A stretch of 64,000 nucleotides of DNA from Chinchilla lanigera (GCF_000276665.1 NW_004955465.1:5816981-5880980); one strand, 5' to 3'. Shown: positions 9,641 through 22,440, counted from the stretch's first letter. The notes: generated from the letters alone by a model not told the origin. Numbers and translations are program-made.

Positions 9641-10464
9641 AACAGCTGGGTTAGTATCAGGAAAGCCAACACAACAAGCTTCTTCAGGAGAATTTACAGC
9701 CTATTATCTTCCCCTCTAGTTCTCCATTGATACTGTTGGCAACAATCCTCAAGGGGACCTTCCACACCCAGAAACATGATTCAGTTCAGCTGGGTGTTAC
9801 AAATTGATCATTTGTTAATCCACTATAGCCACCTTTAACTTTAAGGCAGGGTAGTGGATAATCCCAACAAGGCTGCACCTTTAGTTCCACTGAAGTTCAA
9901 GCTGGTTTCTGGCTGTGAGGCTGGAACCTGATTTCCTCAGCCTTATAACACTCAATGTGCCTCCTGCCACTTGAATTCAGCAGCCTCACCCTGATACTGG
10001 GAGCCACTAGATAGAGTTGGCCCAAGCTGTTCTGAATTCTGAGGTGAGTTGGCCCCTCTAAGATTGCTACTGACCCCTAATCTCCTGCAAGATGTCTGAA
10101 CCCAAGTAACTCACCAGCCTCTGCAGCCCACTGTGTCCACTGCTCCATTCCACTGTTGTGTTTCTCCATGAAGACCTCTGGGGTCACCAGTAGTCACTGC
10201 GTATCTGCAGGTGAGTGGCCACTTCCACACAGTGAGTCTGGACTCAAGGAGAAACCACTGCTGCCACTTCCTTCTTCTTTATTGAAGTCTCTCTCTCCAC
10301 TCTCCCTATGAGCTTCAATTCTCACTTCAGATCCTTCCTGGAGCTCAGGAACCCACCTCCGTCCTTCTTCTCTTCCTTACATTGCTAACTTCCAGTATCT
10401 GGACACAAAATCTCAGAGAGGTGCTTTCTCTGCTGCTCACTACTCCACCATCTTTCCAGAAGTC
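9640..10464 (-). mobile_element. L1 5' UTR region, antisense, with apparent intact 5' terminus
   Basis: Read on the minus strand, it starts at ~10464 with 'ctggaaagatggtggagta', the classic start of many mammalian L1 elements, and continues through a GC-moderate 5' UTR. A homologous start is seen at 37870 (+) and at ~41475 (-). No ORF1 follows within the match. Confidence 0.65.
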
Positions 10465-10465
10465 C

Positions 10466-10556
10466 CAGCCTGGACAACTTAGCAACTTCATGAGACCCAG
10501 TCTGAAAATAATACAAAGAGCTGGGGATTGAGTTCAAAAAGGCCCTAGGCCAGTGG
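10466..10556 (+). mobile_element. 3' part of a B1-ID composite SINE
   Basis: 'cctggacaacttagcaact… gagacccagtct', then 'gctggggattgagttcaaa… ggccctagg': the end of B1 joined to a degenerate ID-like segment. Truncated at its 5' end. Confidence 0.6.
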
Positions 10557-10573
10557 CAGCAATCCTATGGCAC

Positions 10574-10937
10574 TGTTACGGTTTGTGTCTCTGTGTCCCC
10601 CCAAGCCTCATGTGGTCATGGGGCAGGCTTTTAGAGTTTGATTGATTATGGGTGTGAGAGCTACACCTGCCCTGGGGTGGATAGTTTGCATATGTAAGGG
10701 AGAGCTAGAGGGTGCTTGCGGTCATTCCTCCCCCATTCCTCCCTTGTGTGTGTTGTTGCTTTAGCTGTGTTCTGCCGCCATGAGCTGTAGCCCTCTGCCA
10801 TGTGCCACTCTGCCTTGTAACTTGCCAAGTATGGACTGAAACCTCCACAAACTGTAAGCGAAATAAACCTTTCCTTCCTTAATTTTGGGTGTCAGGTATT
10901 TTGTCCCAGCAACGAAAGGAAAATAACCAAGACAGGC
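10574..10937 (+). mobile_element. MaLR-type solo LTR
   Basis: Starts TGTTACGGTTTGTGTCT, has the polyadenylation region 'gcgaaataaacctttccttc' and ends 'gtattttgtcccagcaacg… ataaccaagaca'. Close relative of the LTRs at 24383, 31870 and 57245 (-). Confidence 0.82.
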
Positions 10938-11099
10938 ACATATGCCACAGTGGGCTATTTGTATCACTGAAAGCTCTAAAAGGTTCACTGTCACTGCTTT
11001 AGGTTCAATCTCAGTATCTCAATGAATAAATAAATAAATGTGCACCATCTGTTACACACAGTGATTTATACTGTTCCTGGCTGCTTGTGATTCAGTATC

Positions 11100-11335
11100 T
11101 GATACCATTCAAACAATGGCCATGTCTCCATACTTTCCTCCTTATCTCCATTCTTTCCCCCTTACTTTTTATTCGTCCATATTGGCAGTATATAATGAGT
11201 ACCCTACATCACGAGGAGTTGGTACATGTACGTAACACCTTTTAATTCTTTTGTTTTTGTTATTCTCTACCCCTCTTCTCCCTCCTTGTTCTTTCTTCAT
11301 TGTTTAAGCATCTTTTATTAAATCATAACCTGGAG
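11100..11335 (-). mobile_element. L1 3' UTR fragment, antisense
   Basis: Pyrimidine-rich block (11240-11300) after 'ggtacatgtacgtaacacc', matching the L1 3' UTR polypurine region also present at 4383-4620 and 29080-29430. Confidence 0.5.
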
Positions 11336-11443
11336 TCAGAGATTCTAAAACTTAAAAACTAAATAGGCTTGAATTATTAAATGAGAATGAATTTTCAGAA
11401 TACTAGGTGGAACCATATCTTAAAGTGAAAGAATTGAGGAGAG

Positions 11444-11533
11444 GGGGTTGGGGGTTTAGCTCAGTGGCACAGCGCCTGCCTGGCAAGCACAAGGTCATGA
11501 GTTCAATTCCTAGTACCAGAAAAAAAAAAAAAA
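11444..11533 (+). mobile_element. ID-like tRNA SINE with 16-bp target-site duplication
   Basis: Starts GGGGTTGGGGGTTTAGCTCA, with B box GAGTTCAATTCC and an A tail. Flanks AAAGAA(T/C)TGAGGAGAG at 11428-11443 and 11534-11549 match at 15 of 16 positions. Confidence 0.92.
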
Positions 11534-11549
11534 AAAGAACTGAGGAGAG

Positions 11550-12900
11550 AATTAAAAGGCCATTCTGCAAAGACAAGATAGAATCAAATTTTAAAGAATA
11601 CTACTGAAAGGCATGTGGCAGTTTAGAAGGTTATGGAACTGTTTTTCTATAATTGTGGTAGTGAGTACACGAATCTGTGTTAAAGTTCATAGAGCCATAC
11701 ACCCAAAAATGAGTGGGTAAAATTTTTTCCAGCAACATAGAACCCCATGTTTCATTTAATTACTTCCATCTTTATTCATATTCTCTTAGTCCTAAAATCC
11801 ACATCTTAGTCCTCTCCACTGCCCACTAGATAATACTTGCCCTTGTGGAGGATGAGAAGACACAGCTAAAACCCATCTTTAGTGTTGAATAGACTCTTAA
11901 CAGTATCTTTAAGCAACTGAAAGAAAGTTAAAATGAATCAAATGTGTGATATGATGTTCCACTCCTGGCCTCTCCTGTTTCACTACTGATCTCTCCCCAG
12001 CTTTAGAAGGGTGCGCCCAGTAAATATTAAGCACCAGACAGAGGCCAGAAGCTCCCTGTTGCAGAATATGCCTCTTGTCAGCTCTTCCTAGGAAATAATC
12101 AGACCTACATTTAATATACTTGTAACAATAGCAAAGCGCCTCCGGGATATGGTGTGAAAAGTATAAGTCAGAAATCATTTCTGCTTTATTTATTATGCTG
12201 TCATTTACTGTCATGTGGTAAAGGCCAAAGAATCTAATTCCCTTCACTACTGGGATTTTAGTAGCTTGTCTTATTTATGCAGATTTCATATTTGAGCAAT
12301 GCTTAGCTGGGCTCCCATATAACTCGGTGTCACTGATCTAGTCTTTCTCTTGTACACATACAGTCTGAGTTCTCACAAGGAGAAAATGGAATTCAGCCCC
12401 AGTTACTTGCTGCTACCATGTCATTTCTTTTGAAGGTTGGGTTGAGGAACAATTGAAATGCAGCATACATTTTATTGAATATATTTACATCTGTGTCCTT
12501 CGTTATACATGGTTTTAAACTTACCTGTGTTATTTAGATGTTGACAATGCCAAGCCAGGCTACATCAGGACCAAGGGAAAAATCACTAATGTTGATCCTA
12601 TATTTAGAATGATCATGTTTACTTCATCATTGATTTCTTGCCTTAATTTTAATTTTTTAAAATATTGCCCTACAATGATATTTATCTTAATTGATAATTA
12701 TCTTAATCTGAGGTTTTTGGCAGACAGCTTCCTTAACTATGTCTCACTCACAGTTCCCTTAACTATGTCTCACCTAAATTCCAGATGACAGTACAAAAAT
12801 CTTAAGGGAAGATGATGTAATTTCCTTAAGAAAAAAATCCAATACATTGAGAAATATGACTGATTAATTTAGCCATTTCAAATTGTTTTACCAACCATTT
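11550..12900. other. Intergenic sequence, no gene or repeat recognised
   Basis: AT-rich, apparently single-copy DNA. A 112-codon minus-strand ORF (11909-12247) has no recognisable domain. A 17-base segment CCTTAACTATGTCTCAC is duplicated at 12731-12747 and 12758-12774. Confidence 0.45.
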
Positions 12901-12904
12901 TAAG

Positions 12905-13325
12905 CTTTTTCAGTCTGCTATAACAATGCACCAAGATCTGAGTGGTTTTACACATTGGAAATTTGTTGTCTCTTAGAGTCCAAGGTCAAGGTGTCAGGAA
13001 AGCCATTCTGAAGGCTCCAGGAAATTGTCTTCCCTTGTGTCTTCCTAGCTCCTAGGGTGGCTGTCAGTCTCTGGGACAATTTAGCTTGCAGGTGCATCTT
13101 TCCAATCTCTGCTTGGCCTCGAAAGGCCCATATGTCCTCAGGTCATCACATAAAGACACCAGGCACACTGCATGAAGATCCAACCCTACACTGGGGTGGC
13201 CCTTTCTGAACTAATTATATCTGCCATGATGCCATTTCCAAGTGATGGCACATTCCAAGGTAGAAATGGGTTAGAGCTTCAACATATATTTTTAGGGGAC
13301 ATAATCCAACTTACGGCACTGACCA
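12905..13325 (-). mobile_element. Old MaLR (MLT1-like) LTR, antisense
   Basis: Shows 'ctgctataacaatgcacca' at one end and 'ttaggggacataatccaac' at the other, the usual reverse-complement landmarks of MLT1 LTRs. Diverged. Confidence 0.65.
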
Positions 13326-13699
13326 AAACCTTAGATATTTCTTATTCTAAATTTTGGACTGCCTCCACATAAAAATGCATATGCGGGATCTATGCGGGGA
13401 TGAGACTGTACCTTTGACAAATAAAGGTCTCACTAGCCACTTGGCATTCACACTCTGCCCTTTCAGTTATCAGTACCCTCCCTTCAGGCTTCCATCTATC
13501 ACTTGATTCCTCTTCCTCCGCTCCTTCTTGCTCCTTTCTACAGCCTGTCCTCTTTCACCCTGTTCTTACCAGCAGCACAGCTGCTAATCTCATTCACTTT
13601 GCTTGCCATCCACTCAGTGGCCCTGGTTCCCTCATATTCTTATTGTATTGACTTGAGATTCTTCTTAACTCACGTACCTGACCATTGTTAAGGGCAGGC
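13326..13699. other. Intergenic sequence, no gene recognised
   Basis: About 370 bases between two LTRs. A 62-codon ORF (13503-13691) is pyrimidine-rich and not protein-like. Confidence 0.4.
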
Positions 13700-13882
13700 T
13701 GTGGTTTGGATGGAGTTTGAGTATGCCGCACCTAAGTTCCTGTGTGGGAAGCTGTGTCCTCACTGTCGTGATGTTGGGAGGCAGTGGACACTTTAGGGTG
13801 GAGCTTACAGCAAGATAATTAAGTTATTGGCACCCTGTCCCTGAAAGGCTTTGATGGTAGTCTCATGCACCTGGTTGTTCTT

Positions 13883-13976
13883 TTTCTTTTTTTTTTTTTT
13901 TTTTTTACCGGGAATTGAACTCAGGACCTTGCACTTGCCAGGCAGGTGCTTATGCTGCTGAGCTATGTCCCCAGCC
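13883..13976 (-). mobile_element. ID-like tRNA SINE, antisense, with 12-bp target-site duplication
   Basis: T-rich tail, then 'gggaattgaactcaggacc' (inverted B box) and 'gagctatgtccccagccc'. CTGGTTGTTCTT flanks it at 13871-13882 and 13977-13988. Confidence 0.92.
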
Positions 13977-14101
13977 CTGGTTGTTCTTATGAGATGGAGC
14001 TGTTAGTATCTGCTACAAAGCATTTTCCAGAGGCTGAACAAATGATCTGCTTGATCTTGGAACTTCAGCCTCCAAAGCTGAGAGCTCCATGAGCTTTTTC
14101 T

Positions 14102-14286
14102 TTTTGATGGTGGTGGTACTGGGGATACAGTTTCAGGAGCATGCTAAGCAAGCACTCTACCACCCCAGTCCTTTTTTAATTTCTGTTGAAACAGCCTGTC
14201 TAGACTGGCCTTGAATTTGTGATCCTTCTATCTCAACCTCCTGAGCAGCTGGAATTACAAGCATGCACCACTAGGCCTGGCTAACC
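14102..14286 (-). mobile_element. B1-ID composite SINE, antisense
   Basis: Inverted ID part 'ggtactggggatacagt… ctctaccaccccag' followed by inverted B1 part 'actggccttgaatttgtga… ggaattacaagcatgcacca'. The two parts are a fused dimer found repeatedly in this window. Confidence 0.82.
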
Positions 14287-14342
14287 TCTTTTCTTCATAA
14301 GTTATCCATCCTCAGATATTTTGTTATAGTGATAGAAAATGC

Positions 14343-15646
14343 ACTAATAAAGGCCTGCTCTTGGGCCTGAAGCCCTCATGGGCTTAGGCATTGTGTTCAT
14401 TTCCTAATGGCTTATTTCCCTCATTGCACGGGGAAAGTATCCAGCGGCCCTAATGTGCGTTGGTATTAGACTCAAAATTCCACTGGGGTATATGAAACCC
14501 AGAGAAAGGTGGAAGCAAAGACAGAAAAAACAGCATTTTGTCATCAACTCTGCACATTGGCTTTCTATTTTTCTGGGGCAGCCATCACCTTAGAGCAGTA
14601 AACCATTTGTTTAATCACTTTGCTTTTCCCTGACTGCTAGTAATGAAATGCTGCACTCTCTAAAATAATCTCCTGACTATTTGCTAAGATTCATCTCTGA
14701 CATTTCATTAAATATGATCATTTAACTGTACAAGTACAAATGCATTTTTAATTTAGCTTACTGCAGATATTACAGATGTGGGAAAATGAATTCGTATTGC
14801 TCTAGGACAAATATATCATTCACATATGCATGCCACAAAAGAACAAATTATTAAAAATTACTGAAACTTCCATGAAGATTTATATTTAACTTTTCCATTT
14901 TCAATCTCTATGTCATTGTGAAAACGTATAGCATGTCACTTTGTCAGCCATGATTCTATGAAGAATGTGTGGGTGGTTCCATAAGGAACTTGATCAATAG
15001 CCTTCGCCTCTGTCATTGACAACAGTGTAGTACTAAAAGAGATGGATATCGAGTTTCAAGTGTTAAGTTATGAAGTTAGGAGACTCTTCACGGGGCAATT
15101 GGTTACTTACCTTCTCTAGAAAAGAAAATAATGGGAAATGCATCTTCTAACCTGTGTACTATAAATCTAATTGTAATTCATGCTACGGTTTTAATAGAGA
15201 AGCACTCAAAATGTAAACCAACACGCTTGGATTTCTTTTTTTTTTTTTTTTTTTTGGTATGTGCTGTTCTTGGACTCAAAACTAACTGACGAAGAACAAG
15301 CTTGAGTTTTAGCATTGAGCTCTGCAAGCAAGAATTTACAAACTATAAAGTAACAATTATTATCTTACAGAGTGTCAGAAGGTGTGTCCACAGGAAGTAC
15401 TTTCATTATGATGGAAAGAAACTTGTTTTCAAGAATCTTTATATTTCAGATGGAGGACCAAAGCACAGCAACAGATGTCTGAAGCACTGAGGAGAAAATC
15501 TATTCCACATGAAGAAGTAAGATGCCCTTCATTTCCAAGTATCAAAAAGCTAAAAGCACTCAAAGTTAGCGTTCAAACCTAAGAGGTAAGTGAAATAAAG
15601 ATTTTTAAAAAGTAATGAGAATGAGAGGCAAAACTGCCTGTCTATT

Positions 15647-15648
<2 letters not shown>
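14343..15648. other. Intergenic sequence, no gene recognised
   Basis: AT-rich, mostly single-copy by eye. There is a T run of about 22 at 15234-15256 that may be a SINE or LINE tail. A 62-codon ORF (15302-15490) has no known domain. Confidence 0.45.

Positions 15649-15649
<1 letters not shown>

Positions 15650-15687
<38 letters not shown>
15650..15687. repeat. (TG)n microsatellite
   Basis: About 19 uninterrupted TG units. Confidence 0.97.
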
Positions 15688-15691
<4 letters not shown>

Positions 15692-16185
15692 CAGGTTAAA
15701 ACTGGGGATTCAGTGGAAAAGATTTCATCCCAGTTCTCTATTTCCACGTCATCTACTAATATCATGATTTTGGCATTTAGGAGGGACCTTTGAAAATACA
15801 TGTTACACTAATCTGGGTATTTACACAAATACGAAAAATGAGACCCAAATAATTTTCACAGACAAACAATCAATCAGTAATCAAACCTAAACTAAAGGCC
15901 AGAATGCCTGCTCCCTGGTCAGTGTGTGGCCCTCAAAGGAATCTAGACCACACAGACAGGAGACGCAAACATCATTTTATCTCTGAGGATGCTAAACTGT
16001 TTAGCCAAAGGACTGGCATGTGGCAAGGGGCCATCCACTGGGCGATGTGTGGTTGGTCCGGCTGCACATTGAGCATTGTTGAGAAGGATTAGCAGATGGA
16101 AGGGCATCCTGGGAATTTTCCTCGTCAGGCTTTCAAACAATACCTCACCTCACAGACCTCCTGAATCCCATTTTAGTAGTTTGTG
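15688..16185. other. Intergenic sequence, no gene or repeat recognised
   Basis: Opposing short ORFs at 15904-16092 (+) and 15943-16140 (-) are shadows of one another with no recognisable product. Confidence 0.45.
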
Positions 16186-16191
16186 AGTAGA

Positions 16192-16569
16192 TGACTGTGA
16201 TGGTTACTTTGTGTGTCAATCTCACTGGACTGTGGAATGCTAACATATTTGGTCAGACTAGTCTGGGTGGTCATGAGAGGGTGTTCCTGAGTGAGATTAA
16301 CATTTGAATTGGTTTGTCTAGCACATGGCCCTCCCTAATGTGGTGGGCCTCATTCAGTCAGTCAAAGGCATATGTTGAACAAAAACATTGACCTTTCCTC
16401 CCTTCACACACAAGTCAACATGCCAACATTTCCTAGTTCTCAGCCTTTGGACTTAGGCTGGAGCTACTTCCCTGCCCTCTCCATATTACCAGGTTGAGGA
16501 CTGCAGATCCTAGGACTTGTCAGCCTCCAGAATTTTGTGGGCTAGTTCCTTATAGTAAATCTCTTCACA

Positions 16570-16631
<62 letters not shown>

Positions 16632-16675
16632 TCCTGTAAGATTCTATTTCTCTGGAAAATCTCAACTAATACAAT
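16192..16675 (+). mobile_element. Mammal-wide LTR-like interspersed repeat with internal CA tract
   Basis: Starts 'tgtgatggttactttgtgtg' and ends 'ttctctggaaaatctcaact' before aatacaatg, a repeat I recognise in many mammals but whose family name I cannot state safely. The middle has the typical 'gagattaacatttgaattgg'. A CA microsatellite sits at its 3' end. The His/Thr-rich ORF at 16494-16742 is just the CA repeat read in frame. Confidence 0.7.
16570..16631. repeat. (AC)n microsatellite with one AAAC interruption
   Basis: About 30 AC units, broken once near 16601. Confidence 0.97.
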
Positions 16676-17188
16676 GTCCCTGGCATCTTTAAATTTCACA
16701 CCACCTATAATTGCTTTCTACATTTCAATTCTTTTTTCATAAGAAACCTTAGTTCAGGCAAAACACTGTAGAAAACCCAAAGCCCAACAGAGTTTTACAC
16801 AAAAACTTGCATGGCAAAGCTTCTGAATTATAGCTCTAAAATTAATGTCACATAACTAGTACACTTAAAAATATGACATAAATATATATCATGGTGAAAA
16901 GGCTGGTCATTTCCAGCCCCAGTCCAGTGTGAAATGGACCTGATTATCCTGATTTTCCCTTTGGGAAATGTTTTGAATGATCCTACAGAGCAATCACACC
17001 AATGGTAGTATTACCAGCATTGCTCCAACCACTCACATTTGACTGTTTTCCGGCTCCTCATGAACAAAATATCTCTTGCCCTCACCAAGCTGTGAAAGGG
17101 GATGTTTGGGGGTCTGATAAAATGCAATTGGTAAGAAGTAGCTGCTCCAGAGTTCTCTTATTTCGAGTGGTAGCATGGGATCCCCTTT
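16676..17188. other. Intergenic sequence, no gene recognised
   Basis: AT-rich sequence between two LTR-type repeats; nothing recognised. Confidence 0.4.
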
Positions 17189-17189
17189 G

Positions 17190-17620
17190 TCTTAGCTCAT
17201 TTTGTAATACTGTAACAAACTGAGGCTGGGTTATGTATAAAAGAAGGACATTTATTCAGTTCATGATTTTGGAATTTCCAAAGCCTGATGCTGGCATCCG
17301 GCAAGGACCTCTGACTACAGGACAACATGGCAGATGGCATCACACGGCAGGAATGGCACAAGAGAACTTACATGACAAAGGAGGAAATGAACCAGAGGAA
17401 GGGCCAAGCTCATTCTTCTACAAGGACTTGCATTCGCAGAAACTAACTCACTCCCAGGAGATCAGCATTAACCCTTCCATGCGGGCACTCATGACCAAGC
17501 ACCTAGTCTTCTCCCACTAGGACCCATCTCTTAGGGTTCCTCCACTTCAACATCATCTCCCTGAGGACTGAGCATTTAGCACATGAGCCTTAGGGACAAA
17601 CCACATCCAAACCACTCCCC
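17190..17620 (-). mobile_element. MaLR-type LTR, antisense
   Basis: Begins 'gtcttagctcattttgtaat', includes 'aaggacatttattcagttca' (inverted polyadenylation region) and ends 'cacatgagccttagggacaa'. The 95-codon ORF 17233-17520 is a frame through this LTR. Confidence 0.75.
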
Positions 17621-18184
17621 CCAGAACCACTACTTGGTAAAGCAATTAGCCAGCCAATAAGAGCTTCGTTCAAGTGCTCCAGGCTTGTACAATATCACAG
17701 TTTACAAATGTTATTATTTCACTACTGTTACAGTGATGGACTCGAGTAAGGCCGTGTGCCTGGGAGGACTTAGTAACCTGCAATGGTGGGGGGTGCACCC
17801 ATCCCCAAGTGATGAGGTTGAAGTGAGGTTATCATCGACAAAGCTGTCATTTTTCAAAAGCTGAACCATAATCTGCTAAATCAAATCGATTTTAAATGCA
17901 GTGTGTCAAAATAGTGCGACTAGTTCTGCCTCTTCAAGACTTAGCAAATGGCTGGACCAAGGATAGATGTGAACAATTCTCTTACCATAAAGGGTTACTT
18001 TTTTGAAAAAAAATTTTTAGTATGCAGGTTTGCCATTGATTGCAGCATTCAGGCACATAATGGTAAGATTTGCACTGTACCTTGGAGAAGCTGTCTCCTT
18101 TCTCTTAAGTATTATTTCAGTCTACGGTGCAGCAGGCAATCAAACCTCTTCCTTGCTCTAACACTTATTTTCCATTTTTATTTT
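17621..18184. other. Intergenic sequence, no gene recognised
   Basis: Apparently single-copy DNA. ORFs at 17948-18214 and 18127-18330 run into a SINE and are not protein-like. Confidence 0.4.
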
Positions 18185-18272
18185 GGGTTTTTTTTTATTT
18201 GTACCAGGAATTGAACTCAGGGTGTCACACTTGCCAGGCAGGTGCTGTGCCACTGAGCTATATCCCCAGCTC
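18185..18272 (-). mobile_element. ID-like tRNA SINE, antisense
   Basis: T-rich start, 'gtaccaggaattgaactca' and 'cactgagctatatccccag'. Clear A and B boxes in reverse. Confidence 0.88.
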
Positions 18273-18482
18273 TCTTTTTAACATAGGTGGTAAAGTGGCA
18301 GCGGTTGTACACTGCCAGAGGTGGGAATAATACAGATGACACACTCACCTGAAATGAAAAATGCAGCCTTAGCCTTTATCACCATAGGGTGATACCCCAG
18401 AGAGAGGGATGGTAAACTCATCTTGCCTGTATTTCCATCCTCCCTTCCTAGGACTTTTGAGAACCAAGCAAAGCTTTACATG

Positions 18483-18790
18483 GTGCTGTGTTCTGGATGT
18501 GGTGTGACTGTCTCCCCCAAAGGTTAGTGTGCTAAAAGCACGGCTCCCAGGATGGTAATGCTGAGATGCGAGAACCTGAGATGGGGGTGGCCCTAGAGGA
18601 AAGTAATTCATTCTTCAGGAGCACTGTTCACAGAAAGGATTAAGCTGATCTGCAGAGTGAGTTAGTTCTCTTGAGACAGTGTTGTTATAAAGCGAGGCCA
18701 CCCTTGGTAGCATTCGGTCTCTTCTGCAAACAGCTTATCTTCCTGTTGATCCACCATGTTGTGATACAGCCAGGAAGTGGCACTGTTTTC
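18483..18790 (+). mobile_element. Old MaLR-type LTR
   Basis: 'tgctgtgttctggatgtgg' start, 'gtctcccccaaaggttagtg', then 'tctcttgagacagtgttgtt' and 'ccaccatgttgtgatacagc', matching the usual MaLR layout. The 3' end is unclear. Confidence 0.6.
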
Positions 18791-21700
18791 ACTCTGCAGC
18801 CATTGGAATCACGGCAGCCCAGTTCGCAATGAGAAACAAGCCTCACATGAAAGGACAGCCTAAAGTTCCCCAATTTTATGGAATTTGGGCCAGAACCACT
18901 ATAGTTACCCAGATACAACCCATTCCATAACTTAGCTGCTAAGAATCTCAACTCATTTGTCAATGGTCTCTCCAGTTCTCATCACCCATGAGAAACAAGT
19001 CACTTTTTGGGCAGTAGACATGAGCACTCTCACAGGAGAAGACAGCAGACTATTGGAAGAAGGAAATGTGCTTCCCATCCAAGCAAAAGTCTTTGTCAAT
19101 CTAGGAAACGTACAGTGTTACTAAAGATCATCTCCGTAGGCCTTACCACCTTCTTCTGTGCTCCTTTCCGTTCTTTAAAGTTCTGCTTCTTCTATCCCTC
19201 TTGCAAGCACCAACACTCCATTGTCTCTCTGCTGAGCTTTCTAATTTCTATCACCTTCCTCCACTTTCAAGAAAAGGTGAATTATCAGTTCTTTACCCCA
19301 CAGTGTGAACAAAATTTATAATGCCTCTAATGACCAAGCAATTATTATGGTGCCCACGATAGGGAAGTCCCAGCCTAATGTGAAAAGCAATGTGGTGAAC
19401 AGATCACCAGGCCGAGAGTCCAGAACCTGAGCATGGCCTCAGCCTTCTAACCAGCTGTGAGACTTCCCCCACAGGACTGCACTTCTCTCACCTCAAGAAC
19501 ACTATCACTGCAAGAGTTCATGCAGAAGAAATCCTGTGTCTTGTGGGCTTAAATTTGCACAGGATTTTAGATTTTTCATTGTTCATACAGCACTTATTAT
19601 TTTAGGCTTAGCTTCAAAACACTCTGTGGAGTGGATCAGGTAGGTAGTGTTGTGGTCCACCATATCATAACTAGCAGCATTAAAGCCCAATTAGTGGGAT
19701 TATAATACTTCTACCCAGTCACACCTCTCTGAAGGGACTTAATATGTGGCTGAGTATACAGAATTCATACAAAAATAATAATAATACATGGCAATATCTA
19801 TTTTCTAAGGCAGTAACTACTAGGAGCATTCAGGTGGAGCCACCTCACCTTCGCAATCCTCAAATGTCACTTGGGATAGTTTTAGCTAGAAAAAGTACTT
19901 ACCAGCAGAGGAACACTTGGGCCAGACTAGAATGGGAAAACAGATTTTAGTAAGCGACAATGAACCAAGAAGTCATTGTGGCAAGACCATTATGAGCAAA
20001 GGTTCTCATGAATAATTATCATTTTCCTGGGTCTGTACTTGGCAATGCACCTTGCTTCCAATTCTGCTTGGAAACATGCTGATTTTGGAATGATAAGAAG
20101 TAACTGTTAAATGCTATTTCTGGATGAAAAAGAAGTGTCCACAATAGAGTGAGGTGGTGTTTATGATAAGTAGAAATCAAGCAAGAAGACAATTTTCATT
20201 GACCCAGATCAAGTTGAATACTTTGTCATGCTTTAGGTTCTACTTCTGATCAAGGAAGTGGTTAGCATGACCTTCTCATTACTGTTGTCCGGGATCAGCC
20301 AATAAAATTAATCTCACTTTCATAAAAATTCTTAGATATTTAATTTTAAAAGAGGTGTTAATGCAATAGTTCAAATGCCCTATCAAGCAAGTCATCTGAT
20401 TCCCTTTTCTAAAGAAATTCTTAAAATAATGTCTTACCTCCTTCCTAATTCCCTGAGCACTAGATGAAAGAATAAAAACATTCTCCTCACCCTGCCCTGA
20501 ATGAAGTAAATACTGTTCAGTTCTCACCCTTTAAAAAAATTATGTGTTTAGAAGACAACGTTTCAGTTACTTTTGCAGTCTGAATTCCTACTTGTCCTCT
20601 ATTCAAAATTTAATATATTATTCCTAATATATGTTCGAGTCTCCCTTGCCTTAAATTGTATGACTCCAAGAGGCATTTTTGTGGCATTTTAAGTGGTCCC
20701 CTCTTTCCCTAAAAATAAGACCTAGCCAGAAAATAATCAGCCTTGAAAACTAGAGATCAAAAATGTCAGCCTATCCTCACCTTACCCACCTTACAGAGTA
20801 GCCACCAAGCAAAAGGACAATGAAAATAAGGGTAATTCTGATGAAGATGATGTTGATTAGGAGGACAATGCTGATGACGACAAGATTCGTGGTGATTAAT
20901 GATAAATCCCCCTTCTTCAATAACCTTTACTTCAGGTACAAGCCTTTTTTCTATGGCTTTTGAATTTCTTTCTTTTTCTTCCAGTAATACGAAGTTTCAT
21001 TCAAAAGCTTTTCTCTGCTCTTCAGGATGATTTGGTAAGATAAAAGAATATGAGAAGTTTTCTATAACTCAGAAGAACTCCGGCTATATCACAGGGGAAC
21101 TCAACAATAAAATGTCAAGTGGGATAAAAGAAAAATTGTAAAAGAAAAATAAATCATAGCAACCCTCCAACAATCACCTCTGAATGGAAGGGCTATTAAA
21201 ACAGAACAGGACAACAAATGCAAAAAAGTTAAGTTTTGCCAACGGATACTTGAAATTTGAGTGTATCCAAGAAGATGCTGAAGGCGAAGGTACCATCCAG
21301 TAGCACGGCTTGGTCTGAAAAGGCAGGTTTAGGTCACCTCTTCCCATCAGATGAGCTGGAGCTGATTAACCTGACAGGTAGCTCTAAATAATTGCTCTAC
21401 TCGCTCCAGTGAGCCCTTTACCTTGTCGTAGCAAGGAGCCATGCCTTCGCCCACTTCAGAGACCAGGCAGCCCTAACCTGACATCTCTAACAAAGGCGCA
21501 TCTATTTTAATGGAAGCATTATTTTGATGTTGTTGTTTTATTGGAGGGAAAGATGGGAGAGAATTCAATAGAGGCCTCCAAGATGGCTGTAGATAAGAGT
21601 CTCATTAAATGGTTCAGGGGTTTGTATTTGCTGGGTGACTTGGTAGGATGACCAGTTAGTGGAGACTGATAATCGCACGAAAGGCAGAAGCATGTCACCC

Positions 21701-22290
21701 AGAATTGTGTTGTGGATTCAGCTCTTCCAGAAAGTAGAGGATAATTAGGGCTGCGTGTCATTAAACTTTCATGTCAACTAAGGAACCCACTCTATCTAAA
21801 TAAGAAGCTGTCAGATCTGCTTAAAGCCATGAGCGACAGGGACTTCTTTCCAACCTCTACCTTCCCATTGGACATGCCAACTTCTTTAGAAGGCTAAGTG
21901 GAGAAAGGCTTCATTTGGGTCTTATATGCATTTGCTTGTCTTGCTACAAAACAAATGATACAACTTTTTAACCCTTGAGGAAATTGATGGTCTATGGCTT
22001 CCCCTAATACACAAGCATTTTGCCTCTCTGCTGAGATAATTTTTACAAAAGCCAAAAGAAGCCATTCAGAGTCCCAGCAACAAATTAACCCAACTGTCTA
22101 CCCAATGGCAAGGAATTTTTCTGGGAAAAAAGCGTCATCTAAGCATCTCTGACCAGATGAGTGAAGGTCATAGAGCTACATCTAAATAATCCTTTTAATG
22201 TAGCAACAACATTGCACGTCCATCCACCAATACGCAGCCTTCTCTGTCACAGAATTTAGCATATCTCAGTAGAGATACTTGGCTTTGTGT
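18791..22290. other. 3.5 kb intergenic stretch, largely free of recognised repeats
   Basis: The longest stretch in the window where I see few interspersed repeats. No ORF exceeds 104 codons and none resembles a protein family. A GC-richer block at about 21280-21500 could be a conserved non-coding element, but conservation cannot be judged without alignment. Confidence 0.45.
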
Positions 22291-22299
22291 CTATTTTCC

Positions 22300-22440
22300 C
22301 ATAGGAAGTTGAGATCTTAGGGAGCAGAAACTAGTCTGCTCACCTTTTAATCCCTAGTGCCTATTCCAGTACCTGGCATTTAGTACGTGCAAAAAAAGGT
22401 TGCATAATAAATGTTTAAAGCCTGAATCAATTCCTTTGGC
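22300..22440 (+). mobile_element. L2 LINE 3' end
   Basis: 'cctagtgcctattccagtac ctggcatttagtac… aataaatgttt' is the hallmark of L2 3' ends. Short and old. Confidence 0.65.

Larger units (their letters stand above)
13700..14342 (+). mobile_element. MaLR-type LTR split by two SINEs
   Basis: Begins 'gctgtggtttggatggagt' and ends 'agatattttgttatagtgatagaaaatgcac'. It is interrupted by SINEs at 13883-13976 and ~14102-14285. The three pieces join to one LTR of ordinary length. Confidence 0.75.

Noticed and set aside
16494..16742. His/Thr-repeat protein
   Set aside because: The frame is a CA microsatellite read in codons.
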